Shown here: positions 56,115 to 64,000 of the stretch, one piece after another
Layout: every line of letters starts with the position of its first letter
How positions within the stretch are numbered: position 1 is the first letter of the stretch
Assembly (NCBI RefSeq): GCF_002099425.1
Contig: NW_018344058.1
Location: 6,696,501-6,760,500 of the forward strand
Direction: 5' to 3'
DNA length: 64,000 bases
DNA from: Phascolarctos cinereus
Taxonomy: Eukaryota > Chordata > Mammalia > Diprotodontia > Phascolarctidae
Notes under the pieces: model-generated
Seen by the model: the letters and a program-made list of their open reading frames with translations, nothing else
What the model was told of the DNA's origin: nothing
Databases searched by the model: none
Program-made: the position numbers and the translations under genes

Positions 56115-56375
56115 AGATATTATAACAACATTATTTTTAATTGAAAAAAACTGGAAGCAAGATAGAGGTCCAACAATAGAGAAATGGACAAATTAACTGG
56201 GGTATACTACTGCAATAAGATGATATAATGCAATTAAGAGTTACCATTACAAGGACTATTAAGAAACATGTAAATATCTTTATGAAATAATAATACAAGG
56301 CCAAAAAAAGCATAATCAGAAGAACAAAATGCATGCTATTTCGAATAATATGAGGAGACATTTAAAACTAATGGA
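56115..56375 (+). repeat. old L1 ORF2 C-terminus / 3' end fragment
   Basis: Plus-strand translation AATTGAAAAAAACTGGAAGC gives an NWKQ...PTIEKW(TN) string, aligning with the GCPSIGEWLNK end of the L1 ORF2p at 49.6 kb. TATACTACTGCAATAAGATG, AATCAGAAGAACAAAATGC follow. Heavily decayed. Confidence 0.65.
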
Positions 56376-56634
56376 CAAAGAATCTAAAGTTTTAATATTT
56401 TATGCACTGAAATTCATTTATTTACATGAAAATAAGAAAAAAAGGTTAATGTCATTCCCCTTTGATGACAAAGCAGCATAAAATAATGACAAGAATAATG
56501 GGGAAATAGTAATGCCTTCTCCTGATACCCCTGGAAGCCCCTTTCCTGTTGGTAAGTTCTTCCTGGAACTTCCATATTGAAGAGCTCAAGACCAGCCACC
56601 TTTCATTCCCATCCACCCCCACACCCTCTTTTTT

Positions 56635-56765
56635 TCAATTTTTTACTCCCTTTCTTTCCTCCATTAGAATGTAAGCTCCCTGAAAACAGATCTTTCTTTT
56701 TTGTTTGTGTTTGTATCCCCAGGGCTTATTACAGTGACTGGCACATAATAAACACTTAAGAAACT
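56635..56765 (+). repeat. L2 LINE 3' terminus
   Basis: ATTAGAATGTAAGCTCCCTG, GTTTGTATCCCCAGGGCTTA and CTGGCACATAATAAACACTT. Confidence 0.93.
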
Positions 56766-56773
56766 TGACTTGA

Positions 56774-56909
56774 GGGGTAGCTAGGTGACAAAGTGGATAG
56801 AGCACCGGTCCTGGAGTCAGAAGGACCTGAGTTCAAATCTAACTTCAGACACTTACTAACCGTGTGACCCTGGGCAAATGGCTTAACCCAGATTGCCTCC
56901 AAAAAGAAA
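56774..56909 (+). repeat. short CORE-SINE with perfect 16-base target duplication
   Basis: GGGTAGCTAGGTGACAAAGT through GTGTGACCCTGGGCAAATGG to an A-rich tail. AAGAAACTTGACTTGA occurs unchanged at 56758-56773 and 56910-56925. Inserted at the tip of an L2. Confidence 0.96.
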
Positions 56910-56925
56910 AAGAAACTTGACTTGA

Positions 56926-57430
56926 TTTGACCTGAGGTAATTAAAGTCAGTCTAATGGATAAAATGCTAGACTTACATTGTTAGTAAACCTAGTTCTGAC
57001 ATCACCTTTTTTTGTGCCCTCATTTCCTTCCTTCCACATTTCACCCTAACATTTCTCTCTCACTAAGAAGTATCATTAGGGAAAACACAACTTTAAAACC
57101 TGCCTTGAATTCCTTGGCAAAAAGGCAAAATGTAAGTTCACATGCTGTAGAGCATTTCCACTATGGGTGGGCACAAGCCCAGAGACAAACAGGAATGAAA
57201 GCCATTCCTGGTGTGCCAATGAAATGCATTCCTGGAAAGCATACTATGTGGCATCGTCCCTTCAAAGAATGAACATGTGAAGTTGTGGTCATCTGTTCAG
57301 TGTCACTGGCTGGAACTACCAAATAAAAAGGGCAAAATGATGAGAAGGTCATATAGGTGATTATTAGGTCACAATGATAGGAACTACACTTCAGCAGAAT
57401 ACTTTCCTCACAATCCTGTTGACTCAATGG
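56926..57430. other. intronic sequence, nothing recognised
   Basis: Includes a direct GCCATTCCTGGTG / GCATTCCTGGAAA near-repeat at about 57.2 kb; no exon identified. Confidence 0.4.
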
Positions 57431-57434
57431 TACA

Positions 57435-57620
57435 AGTATTATCATCCTGGTTCTGATCCTAGACCTTCCCCTTGCTTACCTGTGTGACCCTGGGTAAGTC
57501 AGTTAATTTCACTGGGCTTCAAATTCCTCATCTGTAAAAGGAGGGGCTAGGACTAAATGACCCTGAGGAAGACAGACTAGATGCTCCCTTCCAGCTTGAG
57601 ATTTATAAGCCTATGATCTT
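57435..57620 (+). repeat. MIR-type SINE
   Basis: TACCTGTGTGACCCTGGGTA, AAATTCCTCATCTGTAAAAG and CTAGATGCTCCCTTCCAGCT. Confidence 0.92.
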
Positions 57621-57779
57621 GATTTTATAGAAAAGGAAATTAAGTGCAATTAGCAGAGAATAAGAAGAAAAGCAGAGGTTATTTCTATCTAGTAGCACAA
57701 CTAAATGGAATTAAATGATCTACTTTCCATTATTCCTTTAAGTATCCATAAGGATTGGCAGGTTAACACTAAGTAGTAT

Positions 57780-57965
57780 TGGCTAAGAGAAAGATCCCTG
57801 CCCCCAAAGTCAGGAGTCCTAGGCTCTAGGCCCCATTTTGGCACTCAACAAGTTGTGTGATCTCAGATAGCTCATTTAACCTGAAACTCAAATTTTTTCC
57901 TGTACAAAATGAAAAAGTTGAACTAAATCGCTGAGGTTACTTCCCACTCTAAAATCCTAAATGTA
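57780..57965 (+). repeat. MIR-type SINE
   Basis: GTCAGGAGTCCTAGGCTCTA, TTGTGTGATCTCAGATAGCT and GAGGTTACTTCCCACTCTAA. Confidence 0.8.
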
Positions 57966-58319
57966 ACATGCTGGGATTTTTACAAAGATAATTAAGAAAT
58001 GGTACTTGCTCTCAGGTCTCCTGACTTAGTCTAATGGGAAAAATACTGGACTATACCGATTTCATTCACCCCAGGTGTCTGGCACTATCATTTCCCCATG
58101 GTTCTTGTCTTTGTTTAATACCTTTGTAATCAAAATGGTATGACATTAACCCTTCCTTCCCCATATACCCTCTCCCATCCTGGCAACTATTTATATTTTA
58201 ACAAATTAATTTCAGTCTGAGATGAGGGAGGAGGGAATATAACATATAAAAATATATCACAACCATACAATAATGAAAATTCAAAAATATAAGCACACAA
58301 GAGAGACAAAGAAACATAT

Positions 58320-58570
58320 GAGGTCAGAGGAAGCAAATCGTTTTTGATGGGGGTTAACAGCACAATATCTTGAAGAAAGTGGGATTTCAGCTGAGTGAGT
58401 CTTAAAGGACAGGAAGTTTTTTAAAAGGTAGAGTAGGCACTCAATTCAAAAAGCATTAAGGACAGATTGTAAAAGAAATGGTGCTAGGTACTGATAATAC
58501 AAAGATAAAATGTTCTACAGTATCTGCCCTTAAGCAATTTAACAAACTAATAACATTTCTGATACAGGCA
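58320..58570 (-). repeat. two short L2 3' pieces, antisense
   Basis: GGGATTTCAGCTGAGTGAGT and TTAAAGGACAGGAAG, then GTGCTAGGTACTGATAATAC and ATCTGCCCTTAAGCAATTTA. Their order is reversed relative to one L2, so they are separate fragments. Confidence 0.6.
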
Positions 58571-58985
58571 CTCAGTAAACAGTTACCGAAAGATTAAGAT
58601 TAGACAAGGTATCATTTGTAAGAGAACAAAGAGAACCATCTATTAAAACAAATAATGGACCCGAACAAATAAATGTTTTTATAAACCTAAATATTTTGCA
58701 AATTTCCTATAAGGAAAAGCATACTTCTAAAATATACTGAGTGGTGAGAATTTAAGCTAGAAGGCTAATAGTTATCCCCTGGCAGAATATGCTTTAAAAA
58801 AATTCAAGATTTCACTAATATTGGTACTCCCTCCACTGTCAAAGGTCACTTCTCCACAATGCTCCATGAGAGGCTGGGGCCAAGCATTATTCATCATTGG
58901 ATGATGAGCCCTTCTGAACTTGGTAACACTGGTCCTTGGACTTAACTTGAGTCTTTCACCAGGCCTGTCCTCAAAATTATGTTTT
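58571..58985. other. intronic sequence, nothing recognised
   Basis: No repeat head or exon seen. Confidence 0.4.
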
Positions 58986-58987
58986 TA

Positions 58988-59240
58988 ATGTAATTTTTAT
59001 TTTATTTTACTTTTTTCTAGTAAAAGATTAATTTTTCTCTCCCTCCCACCTTCCCCCAACTAAAAAAAAAAAGAAGAAAAAGAAAACCATTATAACAAAT
59101 ATATACATAGTTAAGTAAAATAAATTCCCACAATGACCATGTCCAAAACTGAATGTCTCATTCTTTATCTTGAGTCTATTACCCTTTAAAAGATAGGTAG
59201 CATCACTGCTAGACACTCTGGAATCATTATCAAAGTTTTT
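58988..59240 (-). repeat. L1 3' UTR fragment, antisense (second subtype)
   Basis: T-rich left end, AAAACCATTATAACAAATAT, CCACAATGACCATGTCCAAA, CATTCTTTATCTTGAGTCTA and GGTAGCATCACTGCTAGACA. Confidence 0.78.
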
Positions 59241-59349
59241 CCAGTTAGGTAATTTTTACAAGACAAAAGTGTAAGCTCTATTGACTTAGCTTTTTAAAGT
59301 CCTGAGTCACTGCTAGGCCACAATGAGCCATTAGAATATTATTTAGTAA

Positions 59350-59395
59350 AGGATACATACATATATGTGTATGTGTACATGTGTGTGTGTGGAAG
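59350..59395. repeat. ATGTG/TG simple repeat
   Basis: CATATATGTGTATGTGTACA then GTGTGTGTG. Confidence 0.88.
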
Positions 59396-59629
59396 GATAG
59401 TATGACAGCACACACAAATAGAGTACCCATACCATATTAACTTTAATGGGACAACAAGAAAGGATCATCTTAATACATACGTAGTTTTACAAAGTGGGTG
59501 GGGGAAGGAACAGCTGATAATATAAATATCAAAGTTTAACTTGGATAGTACTTTTTTAAGCTAATAGTTAAAAGTATAATGGTAGCCTGCATAAATTCAT
59601 GGAATTGTACTACAATGGCACAACAAAAC

Positions 59630-59735
59630 ATAGAAAAAGTGACAGACAAGTCCTACCCAGGGTCATATAGTTAGTAGGTACCTGAAGTAGGATTTGAATT
59701 CAGGTCTTCTTCACTTCTAGTCCAGCACTTCACGT
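59630..59735 (-). repeat. MIR/CORE-SINE fragment, antisense
   Basis: CCCAGGGTCATATAGTTAGT, GAATTCAGGTCTTCTTCACT and CTAGTCCAGCACTTCAC. Confidence 0.82.
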
Positions 59736-60089
59736 TGTGGGGTGGTTTGTTTATCTTCTTTTCAAGATCTCTCAAAACAATTTTTTAAAGACTTTAGGCA
59801 AGTATTTGTTTGGGGAATCTATTTTTATTACTATTTTTTTAACCAACTCCTCTGATACTATTACGGTTTTTGTCATCTATTCCACTAAAGTCCTCCTACA
59901 CTGCTTAATCAGGATATAGAAATAACTCTGGAGTCCTGACGTCAGCCACAGCAGAGGCTTTGAGTATGGGCCTGGCCTACTTAAGTTCCAAAAGACTAAT
60001 CACCAGAAACCTGGCCTCCAGAGGATGGACTTTGTTGGTTACAGCAGCTGATGAAGACTACTTAGCATCTAGTAAGTCCATGGGGAAGG

Positions 60090-60375
60090 AGTATCATAGG
60101 GTTAAAAGGGTGCTAGACTGGAAATCAGGGGACTTAGGGTTAAATTCTGCCTCAGTCACTTACTAGCTGGATCACCCTGGCCAAGTCTTGATTTGACTAA
60201 AGTCACTTAATCAACAGTCAATGAGCATTTTTAAGCACCTACTACGTGCCAGTCACTGTGCTTAATCTCTGAGCCTCAGTTTCCTCATTTCTAAATCAAG
60301 AGAGTACTAGTAATGCCTGCCTCACAGGGTTGCTAGGAGGAAACCCTTTGTAATCCCTAAAGTGGTACAGAAATC
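60090..60375 (+). repeat. THER/MIR-type SINE with an antisense L2 tip inside
   Basis: CTAGACTGGAAATCAGGGGA and CTTACTAGCTGGATCACCCT, then an L2-like TTTTTAAGCACCTACTACGT insert. TCTGAGCCTCAGTTTCCTCA and GCCTGCCTCACAGGGTTGCT resume the SINE. Confidence 0.82.
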
Positions 60376-60648
60376 TAGAAAACCAACATCATCCTAACTC
60401 AACATGAATGAAAGATCTTTTGAAGCTCCTTAGTCTCCTGCTCGGCTATTCTCGAACAATGTTGCTATTATTCAATGTTAGTCCCTTCCTGAAATGATGG
60501 ACTATCTTTCCACTTGCTTATATCTTATACTGCAATTTACGTACAACCTAGACTACAACTCCTAACTTTTCCCACTAATTTTTTTAAAATTCTTATTAGA
60601 TACATTTTGCATATGCGAACATTATTCTTTTTTGTTTTTTTGTTTTGT

Positions 60649-60793
60649 TTTGTGGGTTAAGTGACTTTGGGGTTAAGTGACTTGCCCAGAGTCACACAGC
60701 TAGTGAGTGTTATATGTCTGAAGCCACATTTGAACTCAGGTCTTCCTGACTCCAGGGCCAATGCTCTATCCACTTCACTACCTAGCTGCCCCT
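60649..60793 (-). repeat. short CORE-SINE, antisense
   Basis: GGTTAAGTGACTTGCCCAGA, TTTGAACTCAGGTCTTCCTG and CTACCTAGCTGCCCC. A short internal duplication of GGGTTAAGTGACTT is visible at its left end. Confidence 0.94.
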
Positions 60794-61024
60794 GAACATG
60801 ATTCTTACTGGAAGGCCACACACCATCTTTCTATCTTCCAAAGTAGTAATGAAAGTATGACAAAGCCAGGCAAGCTGCTGAGCCTTCAAATGAACAGGTC
60901 TAGGAATTATCATTCTTTCTAGAAATCTATGATATAACAGTGGGGAAGGTACTTCTGAAAGAGGTCGAAGGTAGGAAAATGGATACCACAGGAAAAATGA
61001 GAGGGAAAGGAAAGGTAGGGCTTA

Positions 61025-61165
61025 AAGGATCTCTGTCATTTACTACCTATTCAACCTTGGGCAAGTCACTTAATTTTTCTGAGCCTCAGTTTCCTCATCT
61101 GCAAAATAACTAGGTGGACAAGATAGCCTGTACCATCCCTTCCAGCTCTAAATTTATAACCCTAT
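61025..61165 (+). repeat. MIR-type SINE
   Basis: CTTGGGCAAGTCACTTAATT, CTCAGTTTCCTCATCTGCAA and CCATCCCTTCCAGCTCTAAA. Confidence 0.93.
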
Positions 61166-61239
61166 GACCATTACACATATAGTCAGCATTGACTACTGTC
61201 ATATACATCCAATAGAAAAATAACTGAAACATAGCATAG

Positions 61240-61395
61240 TTGAGCCAGAAAGTGACCTTAAAAGAGCATGTGATCCAACCCCATAACACTGAAAATGAGG
61301 GCATAAACACCCAGAGAAGTTTAAGAATTTGCTCAAAATTTCATGGTTATATGATTTCAGAATCACAAAAGTAGGGCCTTCTACCTTGAGAAGAT
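61240..61395 (-). repeat. MIR-type SINE, antisense, decayed
   Basis: GCCAGAAAGTGACCTTAAAA, GTGATCCAACCCCATAACAC and TTTGCTCAAAATTTCATGG. Confidence 0.65.
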
Positions 61396-61841
61396 CTCTT
61401 CCATCTGTCCCACACATGCTTACAATTCCATGGTTAGACTTTCATTCCTAGAGCTTAAGGTTTTATTCCCTGTTGAAATGCAGATTTTCCTAGTGATACA
61501 TTAAACTCATAAGATGACTGCTGTTTTCACTGAACACTTTGCTCAGATAGTTTTGATGAAAGAAAGGAGGAAATATAAGAGGGACTAGTGGGGTAGAAAA
61601 GCAGGAAATGGGTTTGCAAACAGACTGTTTATTTTAAGAAAATACTAAGTTACAAAAGAATAAGGTTGCATTATGGTCTATTGTAATCATTTACGCTGTT
61701 CCTCTTCACTGTTTTAGAGAAGTATTCTCCTCAGGATTATTATTTGCTTTTTCTCCTTTCTCTTTTAGGCACTAACACCTGCAAATCTAGAACAAAGTGG
61801 TTTGTTAACTGCTGTGATGGCTATGCTGTAATGGTCTAGGG

Positions 61842-62007
61842 CAGGAGTAGGACCCTCTGGGTCCTCAAGTGCCACCCTTTGACTGAATCCAAACTTCACA
61901 GAACAAATCCCCTTATAAAAGGATTTGTTCTGTAAAACTTGGACTGAGTCAAAAGGCCACAGCCAAGGACCTAGAAGGCCACATGTAGCCTTGAGGCCCC
62001 TCCCCTG
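61842..62007 (+). mobile_element. hAT-like hairpin miniature element, copy 1
   Basis: Flanked by an exact 8-base target duplication GTCTAGGG (61834-61841 and 62008-62015). Ends CAGGAGTAGG and CCCCTCCCCTG are inverted repeats. The centre is a palindrome, ACAGAACAAATCC paired with GGATTTGTTCTGT. About 40 bases next to the left end are missing compared with copy 2. No protein is encoded. Confidence 0.85.
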
Positions 62008-62309
62008 GTCTAGGGCAACTAGGCAGCCTGGATTTTCCAAGGTAGTCCAGGTTTCAAGAAAAGAGACTACTTTCTACAAGGCTTTGTGGATATCCTTCAT
62101 CAGACCCTATGTTCCTGATTTTAGGATTGGAAACTATGGTCAGTATGATTTTTAATTTGGAAACTATGTATACAGCATACATCTATATAATATATCCTAC
62201 TATTATATAGATAAATATATACTGTAGATATAATATGTGCATAACACATTCTATTCAATCACTGCTCCTCATTCCTTGATCAATTAAGAGCTATCCGACT
62301 TGGAGGACA

Positions 62310-63010
62310 CTCATTTACTTTACAAATATTTATATAGCATCTACCACATATAAGAAACTATATTAGGTGCTACAGGACATATTAAACTGAGTAGCTCATG
62401 AGTCTTTGCCCTAGTGGAGTTTACAATTTAATCAGAGAGATAAGTAATACAAGAAGTTATAATGACAAGGAAGTAATGATGTGTGCCCTATTAGTGGTCC
62501 TAGAAAGGTACTACAGCAATTCAAAAACATGAGAAGTCATCAGATCTGAACTTTCTGTAACTGGGTAAATTACTTCATCTTCTGAACCTTATTTTTCTAA
62601 TTTCTAAAACAAAGGAGTTGAACTAAATGACTTATAAGGTCCTTTCTAGCTATAAGATTTTTGGGTTGTAAGATTAAGTACTTCCATTGGCATTGAAAAG
62701 ATGACATTTGAGGTAAGAGCCATAAAGGATAAGTAGTTTTGTTACATGAAGATGGGGAGTATATTCAAGAGAGAGGAAATGGTATGAGCAAAGGTGAAGA
62801 AGCAGAAATCATATGGAATGTTCAGGAAATACAATCTAGCTCCATTTGATTGGAGACAAGGAGTAATAGGAGAAAAGACAGTCTTAGTAGGTTAGGGTCA
62901 GCTTACAAACAGCCCTGAATGCCAAGCTAATAAGTTCATTCTTTATCTTAAGGGAAGAGGTAGCTAATGAAGGTTTGCAGAATGTATTGATGTGGATATA
63001 TTGTAGTAGT
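62310..63010 (-). repeat. L2 LINE 3' region, antisense, split by a SINE
   Basis: TTATATAGCATCTACCACAT, GCTACAGGACATATTAAACT and TTTGCCCTAGTGGAGTTTAC. After the SINE: TGAAGAAGCAGAAATCATAT, AGCCCTGAATGCCAAGCTAA and TTCATTCTTTATCTTAAGGG. Confidence 0.75.
62505..62685 (+). repeat. MIR-type SINE
   Basis: TCAGATCTGAACTTTCTGTA, GGGTAAATTACTTCATCTTC and AAGGTCCTTTCTAGCTATAA. Confidence 0.75.
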
Positions 63011-63366
63011 GTTTCAATTACTAAAGATCCAGCCTCTACAAGCGAGTAGAGAAAAAATTTACAATATCAATTGATGAATGGCAGTCTTTCTGAAATCAGA
63101 AAGGAAAAAAAAAGAGATGTCTAGAGGTTTAGCCTAAAGATGAGCAAATGTTCCAATTTTCAAAAAATGGAAGAAGATTAATTCTTCAAATTATAGTTTC
63201 ATGAACATGCTATCCAACTTGGGGGGGGGAATCAACAACAGATTATTAAATATTTTGTGGGAATTTAAATAAAGAAAATAGGTGATCACTATAAATCTGC
63301 ATGAATTTCTTGAGGGTAGAATATCAACTAACCTCAGAACTCATTTTCTTTTTTGACAGTTACTAG

Positions 63367-63573
63367 CCAAGGGTGGGGAATCTGGGGCCTCAAGACCATA
63401 CATGTGGCCCTTTGGGTCCTCAAGTGCCACCCTTTGACTGAATCCAAATTTCACAGAACAAATCCCCTTACTAAAAGGATTTGTTCTGTAAAACTTGGAC
63501 TCAGTCAAAAGACCACACCCAAGGATCTAGAAGGCCACATGTGGTCTCAAGGCTACAGGTTCCCCACCCCCTG
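63367..63573 (+). mobile_element. hAT-like hairpin miniature element, copy 2
   Basis: Ends CAAGGGTGGGGAATCTGGGG and GGTTCCCCACCCCCTG form terminal inverted repeats. GTTACTAG (63359-63366) and TGTACTAG (63574-63581) are the diverged 8-base target duplication. Central palindrome ACAGAACAAATCC / GGATTTGTTCTGT. Fuller than copy 1. Confidence 0.88.
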
Positions 63574-64000
63574 TGTACTAGACTGATAGATTAAGGAACT
63601 TTGATAAACCTAAGACAGCTAATTTCTGCTAGGCATCAGAAAAAAAATCTTTCATGATCTCATCACGATATAATGAAAAGATACAGGCTGGTTGGAAGAA
63701 AAGGTAGCAAGTAACTTTGTAACTGGTTGAACAACCTGAATATATATAAATGTGTAGATATATCACATCACATAAATTTGCAGGTGATACAAAGGCAGAG
63801 GTAGCTAATACAATGGATGACAGCAAGGTTAGAATGTAACAGAAAATGGCTCTGGCCTTTCACAAAATCAAACATAAATATAGATTGGGATAGATACGAT
63901 TAGACTTCAGTAAGAAAAACGAAAAGAGTACTAAAAGGAAGCCATATTCAGTATCATTGGATTGGCCAATTCTGATCTCAGTGGTAGAAAGATAAAACAG

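Noticed and set aside
1-64000. tRNA genes suggested by B-box-like GAGTTCAAAT motifs
   Set aside because: Every instance lies in a CORE-SINE or MIR head; no cloverleaf outside those repeats was seen.
1-64000. Strand bias of LINEs relative to GPD2
   Set aside because: At first all L2 tails seemed to be on the plus strand. The CCTACTATGTGCCAGGCAC-type repeats proved to be L2 in reverse, giving a roughly even split. L1 numbers are too small to judge.
1-64000. CRISPR arrays, operons, prokaryotic islands
   Set aside because: Regularly spaced identical repeats with unique spacers are absent and the sequence is plainly mammalian.

Overview
This is mammalian nuclear DNA and almost certainly marsupial. 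It is AT-rich and intron-like. It is dense in the two tRNA-headed CORE-SINE types typical of marsupials: a short one ending in an A-rich tail, and a long one with an RTE-derived tail. It also holds many decayed MIR/THER-type SINEs, L2 LINE fragments on both strands, marsupial-type L1 pieces, an RTE endonuclease remnant, hAT-like miniature transposons and long dinucleotide microsatellites. No prokaryotic or organellar features are present. The species cannot be fixed by eye.

The one host coding feature I can defend is a single exon on the minus strand at about 28.90-29.01 kb. Its 34 codons match the amino terminus of mitochondrial FAD-dependent glycerol-3-phosphate dehydrogenase (GPD2) almost residue for residue as I recall it, with a splice acceptor 8 bases before the ATG and a consensus donor at the end. 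It is the first coding exon. The 28.9 kb to its left should be the following intron, and much or all of the sequence to its right the intron separating it from the upstream non-coding exon(s). I found no second GPD2 exon and no promoter-like CpG island.

Layout: 0-9 kb is L2, SINE and simple-repeat intron filler with an inverted SINE pair at 5.6-6.0 kb and an RTE fragment at 8.8-9.1 kb. 9.5-11.6 kb holds an L1/HAL1-like ORF1 remnant and nested L1/L2 pieces. 14.4-21.2 kb is an old, broken ERVL-like LTR element, with a primer-binding site and polypurine tract still visible and three younger elements inside it. 22.2-23.9 kb is a long L2 remnant. 26.7-28.5 kb is a 3'-truncated L1 (5' UTR plus part of ORF1). 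28.9-29.0 kb is the GPD2 exon. 29.7-30.2 kb is an LTR-like fossil on the opposite strand. 30-64 kb is more SINE/L2/L1/hAT-rich intron, with a decayed tandem-like block at 43.5-43.9 kb, a large TG/TA microsatellite at 50.1-50.4 kb, and two copies of one hairpin hAT miniature element at 61.8 and 63.4 kb.

I found no convincing undescribed system. The points most worth a second look are the nested ERVL-like element with an unidentified 534-base insert, the 3'-truncated L1, the inverted SINE pair beside L2 fragments, the paired hAT hairpin elements, and a few small open reading frames or non-repeat patches that may be transcribed.
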